Source of the DNA: Sulfurovum sp. UBA4779
GTDB lineage: Bacteria > Campylobacterota > Campylobacteria > Campylobacterales > Sulfurovaceae
NCBI GenBank assembly: GCA_002403155.1
Contig: DHHF01000008.1
Coordinates: 248,001-312,000 of the forward strand
Reading direction: 5' to 3'
Length of the DNA: 64,000 nt
A program made the translations under genes and the position numbers. The notes beneath the pieces are model-generated. The model did no database searches. It was not told the DNA's origin and saw only the letters and a program-made list of their open reading frames with translations. Positions 16,325 through 24,521 of the stretch are shown here, piece by piece. The first letter of the stretch is position 1. Every line of letters begins with the position of its first letter.

Positions 16325-17038
16325 TTAAACGATATGTTTATTGTCGTTCAGTTTGGAGATGACGATCTTTTTATCTTCAATTTTTAAAATCTTGTCGCAG
16401 AAAGCCAGCATCCTCTCGTCATGCGTCACCATGATCACGGCAACGTTTTGTTCCTGTGCGATCTTTTTAAGCATTTTGACGACATTGACCGAACGTTCCA
16501 CGTCCAGTGCTGCCGTCGGCTCATCTGCCAAGATGATCTGGGGTTCATTGGCAAGCGCTCTGGCGATCGCAACGCGTTGGTTTTGTCCTCCGGAAAGCTG
16601 AGAAGGCATGGATTTCGCTTTTTCTGCGATCTCCAGATACTCCAGCAGCTCCATTGCTTTGTCGTGCGCTTTGTCTTTTGCCAAGCCGTTGGTTTGCGGC
16701 AAAAGGGTGACATTGTCAATCACATTCATAAAAGGGATGAGATAATGCGATTGGAAGATAAAACCGATCTTTTCGCGGCGGATGCGGCGGGTATCGTTTC
16801 CAATCCAGCGGCCATCATAAACCGCTTCTTCTCCAAGCCATATCGTTCCCGAAGTCGGCTCAAGCACGCAGCCGATCATCATCAAAAGCGTGGTTTTTCC
16901 TGCGCCGCTGGGCGCGATGAGCGCAACCAGTTCGCCTTTTTGAACTACAAAAGAAGCGCCGTTAATTACTTCAACAAGGCTTTCGCCTTGGCCGAAGTTT
17001 TTTACCAGATTTTCAACACGGATACCTTGTGTTCCCAT
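16325..17038 (-). CDS. ABC exporter ATPase (LolD/MacB/DevA type)
   Basis: A 237-residue ATPase with Walker A APSGAGKTT (42-50; Ala replaces the usual Gly), signature LSGGQNQRVAIARAL (about 143-157), Walker B IILADEPTAALD (about 164-175) and switch His in MVTHDERML. The QNQR variant and the short length are typical of ATPases that work with FtsX-type permeases. It is the last gene of a four-gene exporter transcribed from 20582: TolC, adaptor, permease, ATPase. The permease stop is one base upstream of this start. Confidence 0.9.
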   Translation of the reverse strand: MGTQGIRVENLVKNFGQGESLVEVINGASFVVQKGELVALIAPSGAGKTTLLMMIGCVLEPTSGTIWLGEEAVYDGRWIGNDTRRIRREKIGFIFQSHYLIPFMNVIDNVTLLPQTNGLAKDKAHDKAMELLEYLEIAEKAKSMPSQLSGGQNQRVAIARALANEPQIILADEPTAALDVERSVNVVKMLKKIAQEQNVAVIMVTHDERMLAFCDKILKIEDKKIVISKLNDNKHIV

Positions 17039-17039
17039 C

Positions 17040-18188
17040 TTAGCCTCCTATCGCTGCGGCAGGATCGGCATGGATCACTTTGGCAATGCCGATGAAAGAA
17101 GAGAGTACCGACGCGGCGATCACCACACCAAAAAGCATCCACGCATCGGGGATTTCCAATACAACCCGTTTGGGAAAATTGTCATAAATAAGATGAGAAA
17201 AGAGATTGCCGAAGATAAAAGCAAGAATCCCCAGTATCAATGTTTCCTGCACGATCATTTTGATGATCATGCTGTTGGGGATGCCTATCAGTTTCATGAT
17301 GGAGATCTCTTTCATTTTTTCAAGGGTCATGGTATAGATGATCAGCGCGATGATAATCGTAGAAACCACGACTAAAATCGCCGTAAAAAGCCCGATCTGC
17401 TTGGAAGAGCGTTCGATAAGGTTTTTGGTCAAGATCGCTTTTTGCTCTGTCCGGGTATAGACGCTTTCGTGTTTCCATTGTTTGATTTTGTTTGCCACAT
17501 CATCGATATCATATCCGGCACGGACGGTAGCGACAACGGCGTTTGCCATTTTTGCTTCTTTGGTTTCCGATATGCCTCTTGCACGGTCGCTGCGAATACG
17601 TGCATTGGAGTAGAGAAACTGCAGGTTTTGGGCGTCTTTGAGGCTGATATACACAAGAAGGTCTCCGCCGGAAGAGACAGTATCTCTAGTGACCCCTGCG
17701 ACACGATAGATATCTCTCCCGAGCTTAAAGGTGTCATCCACTTTGTATCCTGTTTTTTCAGATACCACGATTTGATAATGCTCTTTTGTGAGGGGCTCTC
17801 CGGCAACGAGACGCCCCGGATTGATGGGGTTGATCTTTCCGAAAACATCAAAGCCCACCGCCGTAACCCGTATGGGTTTTGTTTCTCCGGGCAATTGGAG
17901 GTTTTGAAAGGTTAACGCTTCGCTTTTGTCTATGCCTTCAAAAGCGCGCAGCGTATCTTTGAGGTCTTCGTGTACTCTGGATGCCTCAGCAAAGGGGCCA
18001 AGCGTATCTTCCTGCACGATCCAAAGATCGGCATTGATATCGTTAAGCAAGATCTCGGCATCCACCATCATCCCCCTATAGACGCCGATCATGATCAGCA
18101 CGATCCCAAAAAGCATCCCCACGCCCATTGCCGTAACGAGAAATTTGCCAAGCGAGTGGGCGATATCTTTTTGTGCCAGATTGATCAA
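17040..18188 (-). CDS. FtsX/DevC-type ABC permease
   Basis: A 382-residue protein: N-terminal helix (about 14-38), a large periplasmic domain (about 40-265) and three C-terminal helices (about 270-295, 318-345, 350-372) ending ADPAAAIGG. This is the MacB/DevC topology, in which the permease drives substrate outward through a periplasmic adaptor by mechanotransmission rather than by a membrane channel. It overlaps the adaptor gene by 4 bases. DevBCA systems export glycolipids, and others export peptides or metals; the substrate here is unknown. Confidence 0.88.
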   Translation of the reverse strand: MINLAQKDIAHSLGKFLVTAMGVGMLFGIVLIMIGVYRGMMVDAEILLNDINADLWIVQEDTLGPFAEASRVHEDLKDTLRAFEGIDKSEALTFQNLQLPGETKPIRVTAVGFDVFGKINPINPGRLVAGEPLTKEHYQIVVSEKTGYKVDDTFKLGRDIYRVAGVTRDTVSSGGDLLVYISLKDAQNLQFLYSNARIRSDRARGISETKEAKMANAVVATVRAGYDIDDVANKIKQWKHESVYTRTEQKAILTKNLIERSSKQIGLFTAILVVVSTIIIALIIYTMTLEKMKEISIMKLIGIPNSMIIKMIVQETLILGILAFIFGNLFSHLIYDNFPKRVVLEIPDAWMLFGVVIAASVLSSFIGIAKVIHADPAAAIGG

Positions 18189-19330
18189 TGTTGTATCTTC
18201 ATGCCCTCAAAGAGGGGTTTTTTGTGTGCATCAGGGATAATGAGCAGGCTTTCTTTGGCAAGGCCTTCTGCGATGCCTGCTTCATTTTCGCCTCGGGCGG
18301 TTATGTTCAGCGGCTTAAAATGCGCTTTGTTTCCTTTGGCTACCCAAACGCCGATTTGGCCGTTGAATTGTCGCAGCAAAGAGAGGGGAACTGTGAGAAT
18401 ATTCTCTATCGTGTGGGTCAAAATGGAAACTTCGGCTTGCTCGTTGATGTAAAACGGGATAGGCAGCGCATCAAAGGCGATATTGATTTCCCGCTCTTGC
18501 GTTACGGCGTCACTCATGGCCGAGATGCGTACCACACGGCCGGAGAGCGCTTTGCCGTTGTGAGATCGCAAGAAAATCTCTGCCAAGTTGCCTGTTTTTA
18601 CTTTTCCGCTGATGCGTTCGTCGATATAGGCTTTTACCCAGACTGTTTTAGGATCGACGATGCGAAAGATCGTTTGCGAGGGCGTAAGGGTTTGGGCAGC
18701 TTCGGCATCTTTGGAGATGACGTAGCCATCGACGGGAGCATAGACCTTATAGCGTGAAAGTTTTTCATCGAGTCCTTCGATATTTTTTTGCAGGCGGGAT
18801 ATTTCGCTTTTGCTCGAGTCGATACGTGCAGAGGTTGCCGCTATCTGCGCTTTGATGCCCTCCAGATCCGTTTTTGCTTTGTCGTACTCGGCCTGCGAGA
18901 CGTATCCTTGTTCTTTCAGTTTTTTGTAGCGCGTATAGGTGAGCAGTGCCAGCTTTTTTTGTGCCTGAATGTTGTCAAGCTCTTTTTTCAGCGCTTCAGA
19001 CTCCTGGCTTGCTTTTTTAAGGGCAAGATTGGCTTCTTCGCGAAGCTGGGGCAGGTCCACCGGATCGATAGTGGCCAAAAGTTCTCCTTTTTTAACCCAT
19101 TGGCCTTGGTCGCTCAGGAGGGTTACGATCTTTCCTCCCATCTGAGAGCCTACCGCATAGATATCTTTTGCTCCCATTTCTCCGATACCGAATACTTTCA
19201 CTTCTATATTTCCTTCTTTGGGATGTGTTGTCTTGAAAGTCGTTTTGGGTATATAGGCCTTAAAGTAAAAAAGTACTCCGCCTGCCAAGATAAGCAAGAG
19301 GGATATAGCGTATCTGATCCACATCTTCAT
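18185..19330 (-). CDS. Periplasmic adaptor (HlyD/MacA/DevB family)
   Basis: A 381-residue membrane fusion protein: N-terminal anchor helix (residues 5-25), a split biotinyl-lipoyl domain (VGSQMGGKIVTLLSDQGQWVKKGELLATID and YKVYAPVDGYVISKD), a long coiled coil (about 95-195) and beta-barrel/membrane-proximal domains. It bridges the FtsX-type permease to the outer-membrane TolC protein. The ATG is one base after the tolC-like stop. This arrangement is a complete tripartite exporter. Confidence 0.9.
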   Translation of the reverse strand: MKMWIRYAISLLLILAGGVLFYFKAYIPKTTFKTTHPKEGNIEVKVFGIGEMGAKDIYAVGSQMGGKIVTLLSDQGQWVKKGELLATIDPVDLPQLREEANLALKKASQESEALKKELDNIQAQKKLALLTYTRYKKLKEQGYVSQAEYDKAKTDLEGIKAQIAATSARIDSSKSEISRLQKNIEGLDEKLSRYKVYAPVDGYVISKDAEAAQTLTPSQTIFRIVDPKTVWVKAYIDERISGKVKTGNLAEIFLRSHNGKALSGRVVRISAMSDAVTQEREINIAFDALPIPFYINEQAEVSILTHTIENILTVPLSLLRQFNGQIGVWVAKGNKAHFKPLNITARGENEAGIAEGLAKESLLIIPDAHKKPLFEGMKIQH

Positions 19331-19331
19331 T

Positions 19332-20582
19332 TCATTTTCCTGTAAGATAATCTATGCGATTGAGCGTAATACGTTGTTTGTACCCGACCTCAAGCAATCC
19401 GAGCTTGGCTTGAAGCAAAAAAGCCGCACTGTCAAGCACTTCTATATAGGTAGACAACCCCTCTTTGTATCGGGCATTGACTACCTCTTGGGCTTCCTTG
19501 GCAGAAACCAGCTGTGCCTTTTTGGCTTTTGTGCTCTCTTGATAGCTTTCAAGATCAAGAAAAAGATTTTCAAGTTCTTCTTCGAGGGCAATGGCTTTGG
19601 ATGCAAGCTGTTCTTGCGCTACGTTTGTTTCGATCTGCATGCGCTGCTCTTCCGCGCTTAGTCTTCCGCCGCTATAGAGCGGGACGCTCAGGGTGATCCC
19701 GACCGTACTGGTATCGTATCGGTTGAGCATGTCCGTTTGCGTGTGCGATGCGATCGCGTCGATAGAGCCAAAATGGCTTGCTTTGGCGGCTTGATGGAGT
19801 TTTTGATTTTTATCGATCTGTTTTGATGCGATTTTGAGCTGGAGGTTATCTTTGAGCACCTGATGTTTGAGTGCATAGATATTTTTTAGATTGACAGCAT
19901 CTGATGCAATGGTTCGGATATCGGGTTTGACATCCTTTTTGACGGGTATGCCGGCATAAAGCGACATAGTAGTGCGCGATTTGTCAAAAGAGGCTTGCGC
20001 TGTCTCAAGCTCTTCTTTGGCAAGGTAGTAGGCTGCTTGAAACCGCGCTGTGTCAGCTTTTGTTTTAAGGCCCTGTTTTTGAAACCCCTGTGATTGTTCG
20101 TAAAGCGCCTGTTTAGCCTGCATGTCTTGACGGCGGACTTTGATCGCCTCGTATTGGAGCGCCATAAGGGCATAAAGAGATTTGATCTTGTATGCCATGA
20201 TCGCTTGGGCATCATCCAACGAAAGTTTTGCGATCTCTTGCTCTATTTGGGAGGCTTTTGTCAGAGAGGATGTTTTTGAGAAGTCCCAAATCTTTTGTTT
20301 GAGTATCGCGCCGATAAACCAGCCCTCATCATCGACGGTGCCAAACTGTCCGGCTTGCTGCAAGACGTAGGTGCGCTGCGGGTCGTATTCGCCTACTAAG
20401 GTGACTTGCGGCAGATACTCCGAGCGGGCGATGTCGTAGCTTTTTTCACTTTGTGCGACTTTCAGCATAAAGACTTTGATATCGGGATGGTTTGCCAGTG
20501 TTTGTTCTACGCATTCTTGCATGCTGAGGGTTTGCGCCCCCGCAGCAAACGTAAGCAAAGCGAAGAGCAGCAGCTTTTTCAT
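19332..20582 (-). CDS. TolC-family outer-membrane channel
   Basis: About 416 residues with a signal peptide (MKKLLLFALLTFAAGAQT) and two OEP repeats of TolC type: MQECVEQTLANHPDIKVFMLKV at the start and the second helical hairpin from about residue 215 on. It forms the outer-membrane tunnel for the downstream adaptor/permease/ATPase. An upstream TTG at 20606 is in frame, but the ATG at 20582 fits the signal peptide and has AAAAAGG upstream, so I chose it. First gene of the exporter operon. Confidence 0.88.
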   Translation of the reverse strand: MKKLLLFALLTFAAGAQTLSMQECVEQTLANHPDIKVFMLKVAQSEKSYDIARSEYLPQVTLVGEYDPQRTYVLQQAGQFGTVDDEGWFIGAILKQKIWDFSKTSSLTKASQIEQEIAKLSLDDAQAIMAYKIKSLYALMALQYEAIKVRRQDMQAKQALYEQSQGFQKQGLKTKADTARFQAAYYLAKEELETAQASFDKSRTTMSLYAGIPVKKDVKPDIRTIASDAVNLKNIYALKHQVLKDNLQLKIASKQIDKNQKLHQAAKASHFGSIDAIASHTQTDMLNRYDTSTVGITLSVPLYSGGRLSAEEQRMQIETNVAQEQLASKAIALEEELENLFLDLESYQESTKAKKAQLVSAKEAQEVVNARYKEGLSTYIEVLDSAAFLLQAKLGLLEVGYKQRITLNRIDYLTGK

Positions 20583-20659
20583 GTCGGCCTTTTTTGTGGT
20601 TTGCAAGGCCTATTTTATCGCATCGATATGAATCAAATATGAATTTTATGAATGTATGC

Positions 20660-20682
20660 ATTCCCACGCTCTCCGTGGGAAT
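20660..20682. repeat. Palindromic dispersed repeat, copy 1 (also a hairpin between metE and tolC-like gene)
   Basis: ATTCCCACG / CGTGGGAAT form a 9-bp stem with a 5-base loop, flanked by GTATGC and AAGAAAGG. The sequence recurs in decayed form near 27535, 28588 and 29262. It lies just past the metE stop (20694) and may serve as its terminator. Confidence 0.7.
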
Positions 20683-20693
20683 AAGAAAGGTAT

Positions 20694-22967
20694 CTATAGC
20701 CTGCCTTTTACGATCCTTACCGCTTCTACCATATTTGTGAGTGCGGGTTTTACCTCCTCCCATTTTCTGGTTTTTAGCCCGCAATCGGGGTTTATCCAAA
20801 GCTGTTCTTTCGGTAAGACTTCAAGCAGAAGTTCTATCTGTTTTACTATCTCCTCAACGCTTGGGATCCTTGGGCTGTGTATATCGTAAACCCCCGGACC
20901 GACCTCTTTTGTGTAGCCTACCTTTTTAAAGATTTTCAGCAGCTCATTGCCGCTTCTAGCCGTCTCTATGGAGATAACGTCCGCGTCCATATCTTCGATG
21001 GTGTTTATGATGTCGTTAAACTCGCTATAGCACATATGCGTATGTATCTGCGTTTCTTCTTTTGCACTGCTCACGGCGATTTTAAAGTCTCTTGTTGCCC
21101 ACGCTTCATACGCTTTTATCTTCCCACCTCTTAGCGGATATCCCTCTTTAAATGCCGCTTCATCCACTTGAATGATTTTGATACCCGCATTTTGCAAGTC
21201 ATCTATCTCATCGCTTAAAGCCACGGCTATCTGTTTTGAGACTTCACCTCTTGGCATATCGTCTCGCACAAACGACCAGTTTAGCATAGTTACCGGACCT
21301 GTGAGCATCCCTTTCATGATGCGCTCAGTTCTGCTTTGCGCATAAGTTATCCACCCAACCGTCATAGGACGAGGCCTGCTGATGTCTCCGTAGATAAAAG
21401 GCGGTTTTACACATCTGCTTCCATAGCTTTGCACCCATCCGTTTTCGCTAAATCCATATCCGCTTAACTGCTCACCGAAATACTCGACCATATCATTTCT
21501 CTCAGGCTCGCCGTGAACTAGTATATCTAAGCCGCACTCCTCTTGAAATGCCACGCACTCATCTATATACTTTTTTATCTGTGCCTCATAACTCTCTTTT
21601 GAGATAAGTGCGGCTTTAAAATCGCTTCTGGCTTTTCGCAGCTGTGGAGTTTGAGGAAACGAGCCTATCGTTGTCGTTACCAAATCGCTATATCCCAAAA
21701 CCTCCCTTTGGAGTTTTAGCCTCTCTTTCGCATCTCCCTCCCTTTGGAGTTTAGTATGCTTCTTTACTCTTGCTTGTACGGTTTTGTTATGGATAAGAGG
21801 CGAAATTTTTCTATTTTGGTTTGCTTTTATATTGCTTGAGAGAGCCTCTTTTTGAGCCTCGTTCAAACTGCCCTCCCCATCAAAAAAGATTTTTGATAGA
21901 AGAGATAGCTCATCCAGTTTTTCAAGCGCAAAACTAAGCCACTCTTTGATCTCTTTATCCATTTTCTGCTCATACTTCAGAGCAAAAGGGACATGAAGAA
22001 GAGAACAAGAGGAAGAGATCAAAATCCTCTCTTTACTTACAAAATTTGAGATACTCTCCAAAAGCTGAGTAGTTTTTTCTATATCGCATCTCCATATATT
22101 TCTGCCGTCTACTACTCCCGCGATAAGCTCTTTGCCGCTTAAAGCGATGATATCAAGGGATTTTAGATTTTCATCTCCATGTACAAAATCAAGCCCGATA
22201 GCCCAGATAGGCGTATGCACCAAGATTTTGGTCGCTTCGTTTGAATGCTCAAAATAGGTTACGACCGCGATTTTTATATTTGATGAAACTTTGCAAAGTC
22301 TATCATAAGTCGGTTTGATAAGACTTAGCACTTTTGTATCCAACTCTTTTGCAAAAATCGGCTCATCTATCTGCACGACCACCTCATCATCAAGCGTGCT
22401 TATAACTTTTAAAAGCTCTTCATAAAGAGGAACTATTTTGCCCCAAAACTCATAAACATCGCCTCGGTCGACTCTTTTGCTAAGTCCCAGATAAGTGACA
22501 GGGCCGATGATATTTATCTTTGTTTTAATGCCCAGAGCCTTTGCCTCATGGTACTCATCTATGATTTTAGAAGCGTTAAGCGAGTACTCATCATCCAAGC
22601 TTAGCTCCGGTACGATGTAGTGGTAGTTGGTGTTGAACCACTTCGTCATTTCCATAGCGACACATGAAGCATTGCCTCTTGCCATTGCAAAGTAAAGCTC
22701 TTCATCTTTTAGATGGCGAAATCTTTTAGGTATCGCACCCAGCATAACAGAGGTATCGAGCATATTGTCATAGAGCGAAAAATCGTTAGAGCTTATAAAC
22801 TCTACTCCCGCATCTCTTTGATACTCCCAGTGTCTTCTCTTTAGTTCACTTGCATTCTGTTTTACATCTTCAAATGAGCATTTTTTTGCCCAAAACTCTT
22901 CTAAAACTCTCTTTAATTCTCTTTGTTCCCCGATTCTAGGGAAACCTGTTACGTAATTTTTTGACAT
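20694..22967 (-). CDS. metE: Cobalamin-independent methionine synthase
   Basis: The 757-residue length and both halves fit MetE. The N-terminal half begins KNYVTGFPRIGEQRELKRVLEEFW. The catalytic C-terminal half carries TTIGSFPQTPQLR, DILVHGEPERNDMVEYFG, zinc-binding HTHMCYSEF (His and Cys) and NPDCGLKTRKW with the last zinc cysteine. It transfers the methyl group from methyltetrahydropteroyl-triglutamate to homocysteine. It is transcribed alone after a structured leader (22968-23096). Base composition and codon use differ somewhat from neighbours, with frequent TCT/CTC runs, so horizontal acquisition is possible. Confidence 0.95.
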   Translation of the reverse strand: MSKNYVTGFPRIGEQRELKRVLEEFWAKKCSFEDVKQNASELKRRHWEYQRDAGVEFISSNDFSLYDNMLDTSVMLGAIPKRFRHLKDEELYFAMARGNASCVAMEMTKWFNTNYHYIVPELSLDDEYSLNASKIIDEYHEAKALGIKTKINIIGPVTYLGLSKRVDRGDVYEFWGKIVPLYEELLKVISTLDDEVVVQIDEPIFAKELDTKVLSLIKPTYDRLCKVSSNIKIAVVTYFEHSNEATKILVHTPIWAIGLDFVHGDENLKSLDIIALSGKELIAGVVDGRNIWRCDIEKTTQLLESISNFVSKERILISSSCSLLHVPFALKYEQKMDKEIKEWLSFALEKLDELSLLSKIFFDGEGSLNEAQKEALSSNIKANQNRKISPLIHNKTVQARVKKHTKLQREGDAKERLKLQREVLGYSDLVTTTIGSFPQTPQLRKARSDFKAALISKESYEAQIKKYIDECVAFQEECGLDILVHGEPERNDMVEYFGEQLSGYGFSENGWVQSYGSRCVKPPFIYGDISRPRPMTVGWITYAQSRTERIMKGMLTGPVTMLNWSFVRDDMPRGEVSKQIAVALSDEIDDLQNAGIKIIQVDEAAFKEGYPLRGGKIKAYEAWATRDFKIAVSSAKEETQIHTHMCYSEFNDIINTIEDMDADVISIETARSGNELLKIFKKVGYTKEVGPGVYDIHSPRIPSVEEIVKQIELLLEVLPKEQLWINPDCGLKTRKWEEVKPALTNMVEAVRIVKGRL

Positions 22968-23096
22968 GAATATATCCTTTTATTGTTTATAACGCCGAAA
23001 GAAGCAATTCCTTTGGCTAAGCTAGCCGTGATGGCACTTAAAGCTTGACGCATAAAGCGTCAGAAAATTTACAATGGTGAATGTGAAGAAAAGATG
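22968..23096 (-). promoter_or_regulatory. Structured 5' leader of metE
   Basis: Read on the minus strand, the leader holds GACGC/GCGTC with a 5-base loop, the alternatives GCC-ATCAC-GGC and GGCTA-GCT-TAGCC (they share GGC, so they exclude each other), and CCAAAGGAA-TTGC-TTCTTTCGG (8 of 9 pairs) close to the ribosome site AAAGGA. I cannot match it to SAM or cobalamin riboswitch consensus. Regulation of metE by RNA is possible but unproven. Confidence 0.4.
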
Positions 23097-23423
23097 TTAA
23101 AGAGAAAGAGGAGGGTGTACGCCGGTGCGTCTAAACGCAAAACAGGTGGTATAGTATGGGCAACGGGGGATAAAATGATTCAGCAGGAGGATAAGTCTTG
23201 TCTTTAGCTTAAAAATCTTGTTGCAATGACAAGGCTTGCCGTTTTGCAACAACAAAAAAGGCTCAAGTGACGGCGGTTCATCTACTTGTTTTTCTTTTTT
23301 GCATAGCAGAGGGTTTGACAAAAAGGCCAGACATGCGCTCGCATCGGCACTAAGTTTTATATTTGCCGAGTAAGCTTGTATGGCGCTTAGCGTAAAGTAA
23401 TTTTTGCCAAATCCCTTTATCAT
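23097..23423 (-). CDS. Cysteine-containing small protein, unknown
   Basis: A 108-residue open frame with AAAAGG eight bases upstream of its ATG. It has a CHC motif (about residue 65) and CPYYTTC (about 88-94) and ends RRTGVHPPLSL. It is divergent from the iron-uptake locus and shares its Fur-box-bearing intergenic region, so iron regulation is plausible. No family is recognised with confidence. It ends 129 bases before metE, and its start may be misplaced or the frame may be spurious. Confidence 0.4.
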   Translation of the reverse strand: MIKGFGKNYFTLSAIQAYSANIKLSADASACLAFLSNPLLCKKEKQVDEPPSLEPFLLLQNGKPCHCNKIFKLKTRLILLLNHFIPRCPYYTTCFAFRRTGVHPPLSL

Positions 23424-23663
23424 TTTTTTAGCCTTTTGCTGCCTTTAAATATAACCATTTTTTTGAAATAGTGCTATTTGTTGTAGATGATTGTTTTTTT
23501 TAGGCGTATTATAGTATATCCAACTGCATTTTTAGTTGATTGCGTGCGTATCAACAATGCAAATGCTTTGTAAGCAGTTTTGCATCTAACTCCTTTTTGA
23601 TGCGGTTATCGTATGTTTAGAAAAGTTTCGGCTGCCAAAAAGCACACAACTTACCTGATAAAA

Positions 23664-23678
23664 TGATATACATTATCA
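23664..23678 (+). promoter_or_regulatory. Fur box 1
   Basis: TGATATACATTATCA matches the Fur 7-1-7 consensus TGATAATCATTATCA at 13 of 15 positions. It lies in the 333-base gap (23424-23756) between the divergent gene at 23097 and the heme/iron locus. Apart from the two Fur boxes I see nothing else in this gap. Confidence 0.65.
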
Positions 23679-23722
23679 TAATCATAAAACTTTAAGTTTT
23701 TGTAGGATAGTATTTCATTAAT

Positions 23723-23737
23723 TGATAACGAATATCA
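23723..23737 (+). promoter_or_regulatory. Fur box 2
   Basis: TGATAACGAATATCA has TGATAA and TATCA half sites in 7-1-7 arrangement. It sits 20 bases before the TTG start at 23757, where Fur would occlude the promoter or ribosome access region. Confidence 0.6.
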
Positions 23738-23756
23738 TTACGATCAAAGGATTTAC

Positions 23757-23858
23757 TTGGAACAGTTAAAATATGCAGTCGATTACGGCACGCTGGGAAT
23801 ACTTTTTTGCATGAGTGTCTTGGTTTTTGGATTTGCAATAAAGCGGTTGAAAAGATAG
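23757..23858 (+). CDS. 33-residue ExbB-like mini-protein (possible remnant)
   Basis: TTG at 23757 has an ideal AAAGGA five bases upstream. The frame runs MEQLKYAVDYGTLGILF, a hydrophobic stretch, then FAIKRLKR and TAG. Start and topology look like the N-terminus and first membrane helix of Campylobacterota ExbB (MExLKYxVDYGxxGxL pattern, from memory), but the rest of exbB and all of exbD are absent. It could be an exbB remnant left by deletion, or a short membrane peptide in its own right. hemP starts 2 bases after its stop. Confidence 0.5.
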   Translation: MEQLKYAVDYGTLGILFCMSVLVFGFAIKRLKR

Positions 23859-23860
23859 CG

Positions 23861-24010
23861 ATGGCGGTGCAAGGTGAAACATACCAAACAAAAGCGATAG
23901 ATTCGCAAATGCTTTTTGATCAGGGTGAAAAAATCATTCACATCGTTCATGACGGCGTTGTCTATACGTTGCGGATCACCAAAGGAAATAAACTTATCTT
24001 GACAAAATAG
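23861..24010 (+). CDS. hemP: Hemin uptake protein HemP
   Basis: A 49-residue protein (ATG at 23861). It matches HemP: SQMLFDQGEKIIHIVHDG, VYTLRITKGNKLILTK, with the family's invariant YxLRxT..KLILTK ending. HemP is a small protein found with heme-uptake TonB systems and Fur control; in some species it acts as a regulator of receptor expression. It follows two Fur boxes and precedes the receptor/tonB genes. A longer frame opens at 23807 but overlaps the ExbB-like ORF, so I use 23861. Confidence 0.85.
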   Translation: MAVQGETYQTKAIDSQMLFDQGEKIIHIVHDGVVYTLRITKGNKLILTK

Positions 24011-24086
24011 CAGCAAAGCAGCCAGCAAATTCTAATCTCTCCCAGATAGTAGCCAGCCAAAAGAATCAAAAATAGGAGTAAAAGAT

Positions 24087-24521
24087 ATGAAAAAGACGGC
24101 GGTACTATTTTTAACCGTTTTGGCTTTAAATGCAGCCAATATAGAAGAGAGATTCCCGGGGGATTATTTTATGATCCACAAAAATTTGCCTCATTATATG
24201 CAGGTTTTCAGGATGTATGGAGATGATCCCGTGTTGGGGTTGGATGCAACGCAAAAACAAAAACTCTCTGCATTTCAAGAATCGGTCGTGCTAAAGGTGA
24301 CAAAAGCTGCAAGTCAAATCAAAGAACTTGAACTTATCGTTCAAAAAAGAGTTGTGCACGAAAATGCCACAAGCGAAGATCTCAAAGAATTGATCGCAAA
24401 AATCGCAAAGCTAAGAGCAGACTTGACGATGGAGCATATCAACTGCATCAACCGGGTACAGCAGGTTCTTACGCCAAAACAGCGTCAATTTTTTATCGAT
24501 AAATCGGGGATTAAACAATGA
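24087..24521 (+). CDS. Small periplasmic helical protein (CpxP/Spy-like)
   Basis: A 144-residue protein with signal peptide MKKTAVLFLTVLALNAANIE, a mainly helical body, and LDATQKQKLSAFQ and LTPKQRQFF, which resemble the two LTxxQ-like motifs of CpxP/Spy/CnrX proteins. A ribosome site ATAGGAG precedes it, and its stop overlaps the receptor start as ATGA. Coupling to the TonB receptor suggests a role in receptor assembly or metal sensing, which is inference. Confidence 0.7.
   Translation: MKKTAVLFLTVLALNAANIEERFPGDYFMIHKNLPHYMQVFRMYGDDPVLGLDATQKQKLSAFQESVVLKVTKAASQIKELELIVQKRVVHENATSEDLKELIAKIAKLRADLTMEHINCINRVQQVLTPKQRQFFIDKSGIKQ

Noticed and set aside
16250..16387. Short plus-strand frame beginning MDPKILNQVRNEGK at 16250
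   Set aside because: No ribosome site, overlaps the end of the opposite-strand ABC ATPase gene, and resembles no family; likely chance.
22968..23096. SAM or cobalamin riboswitch in the metE leader
   Set aside because: I could not find the class-defining core motifs; kept only as an unclassified structured leader.
23807..24010. Longer 67-residue reading of hemP from 23807
   Set aside because: It would overlap the ExbB-like ORF in another frame, and the family length and start fit 23861.
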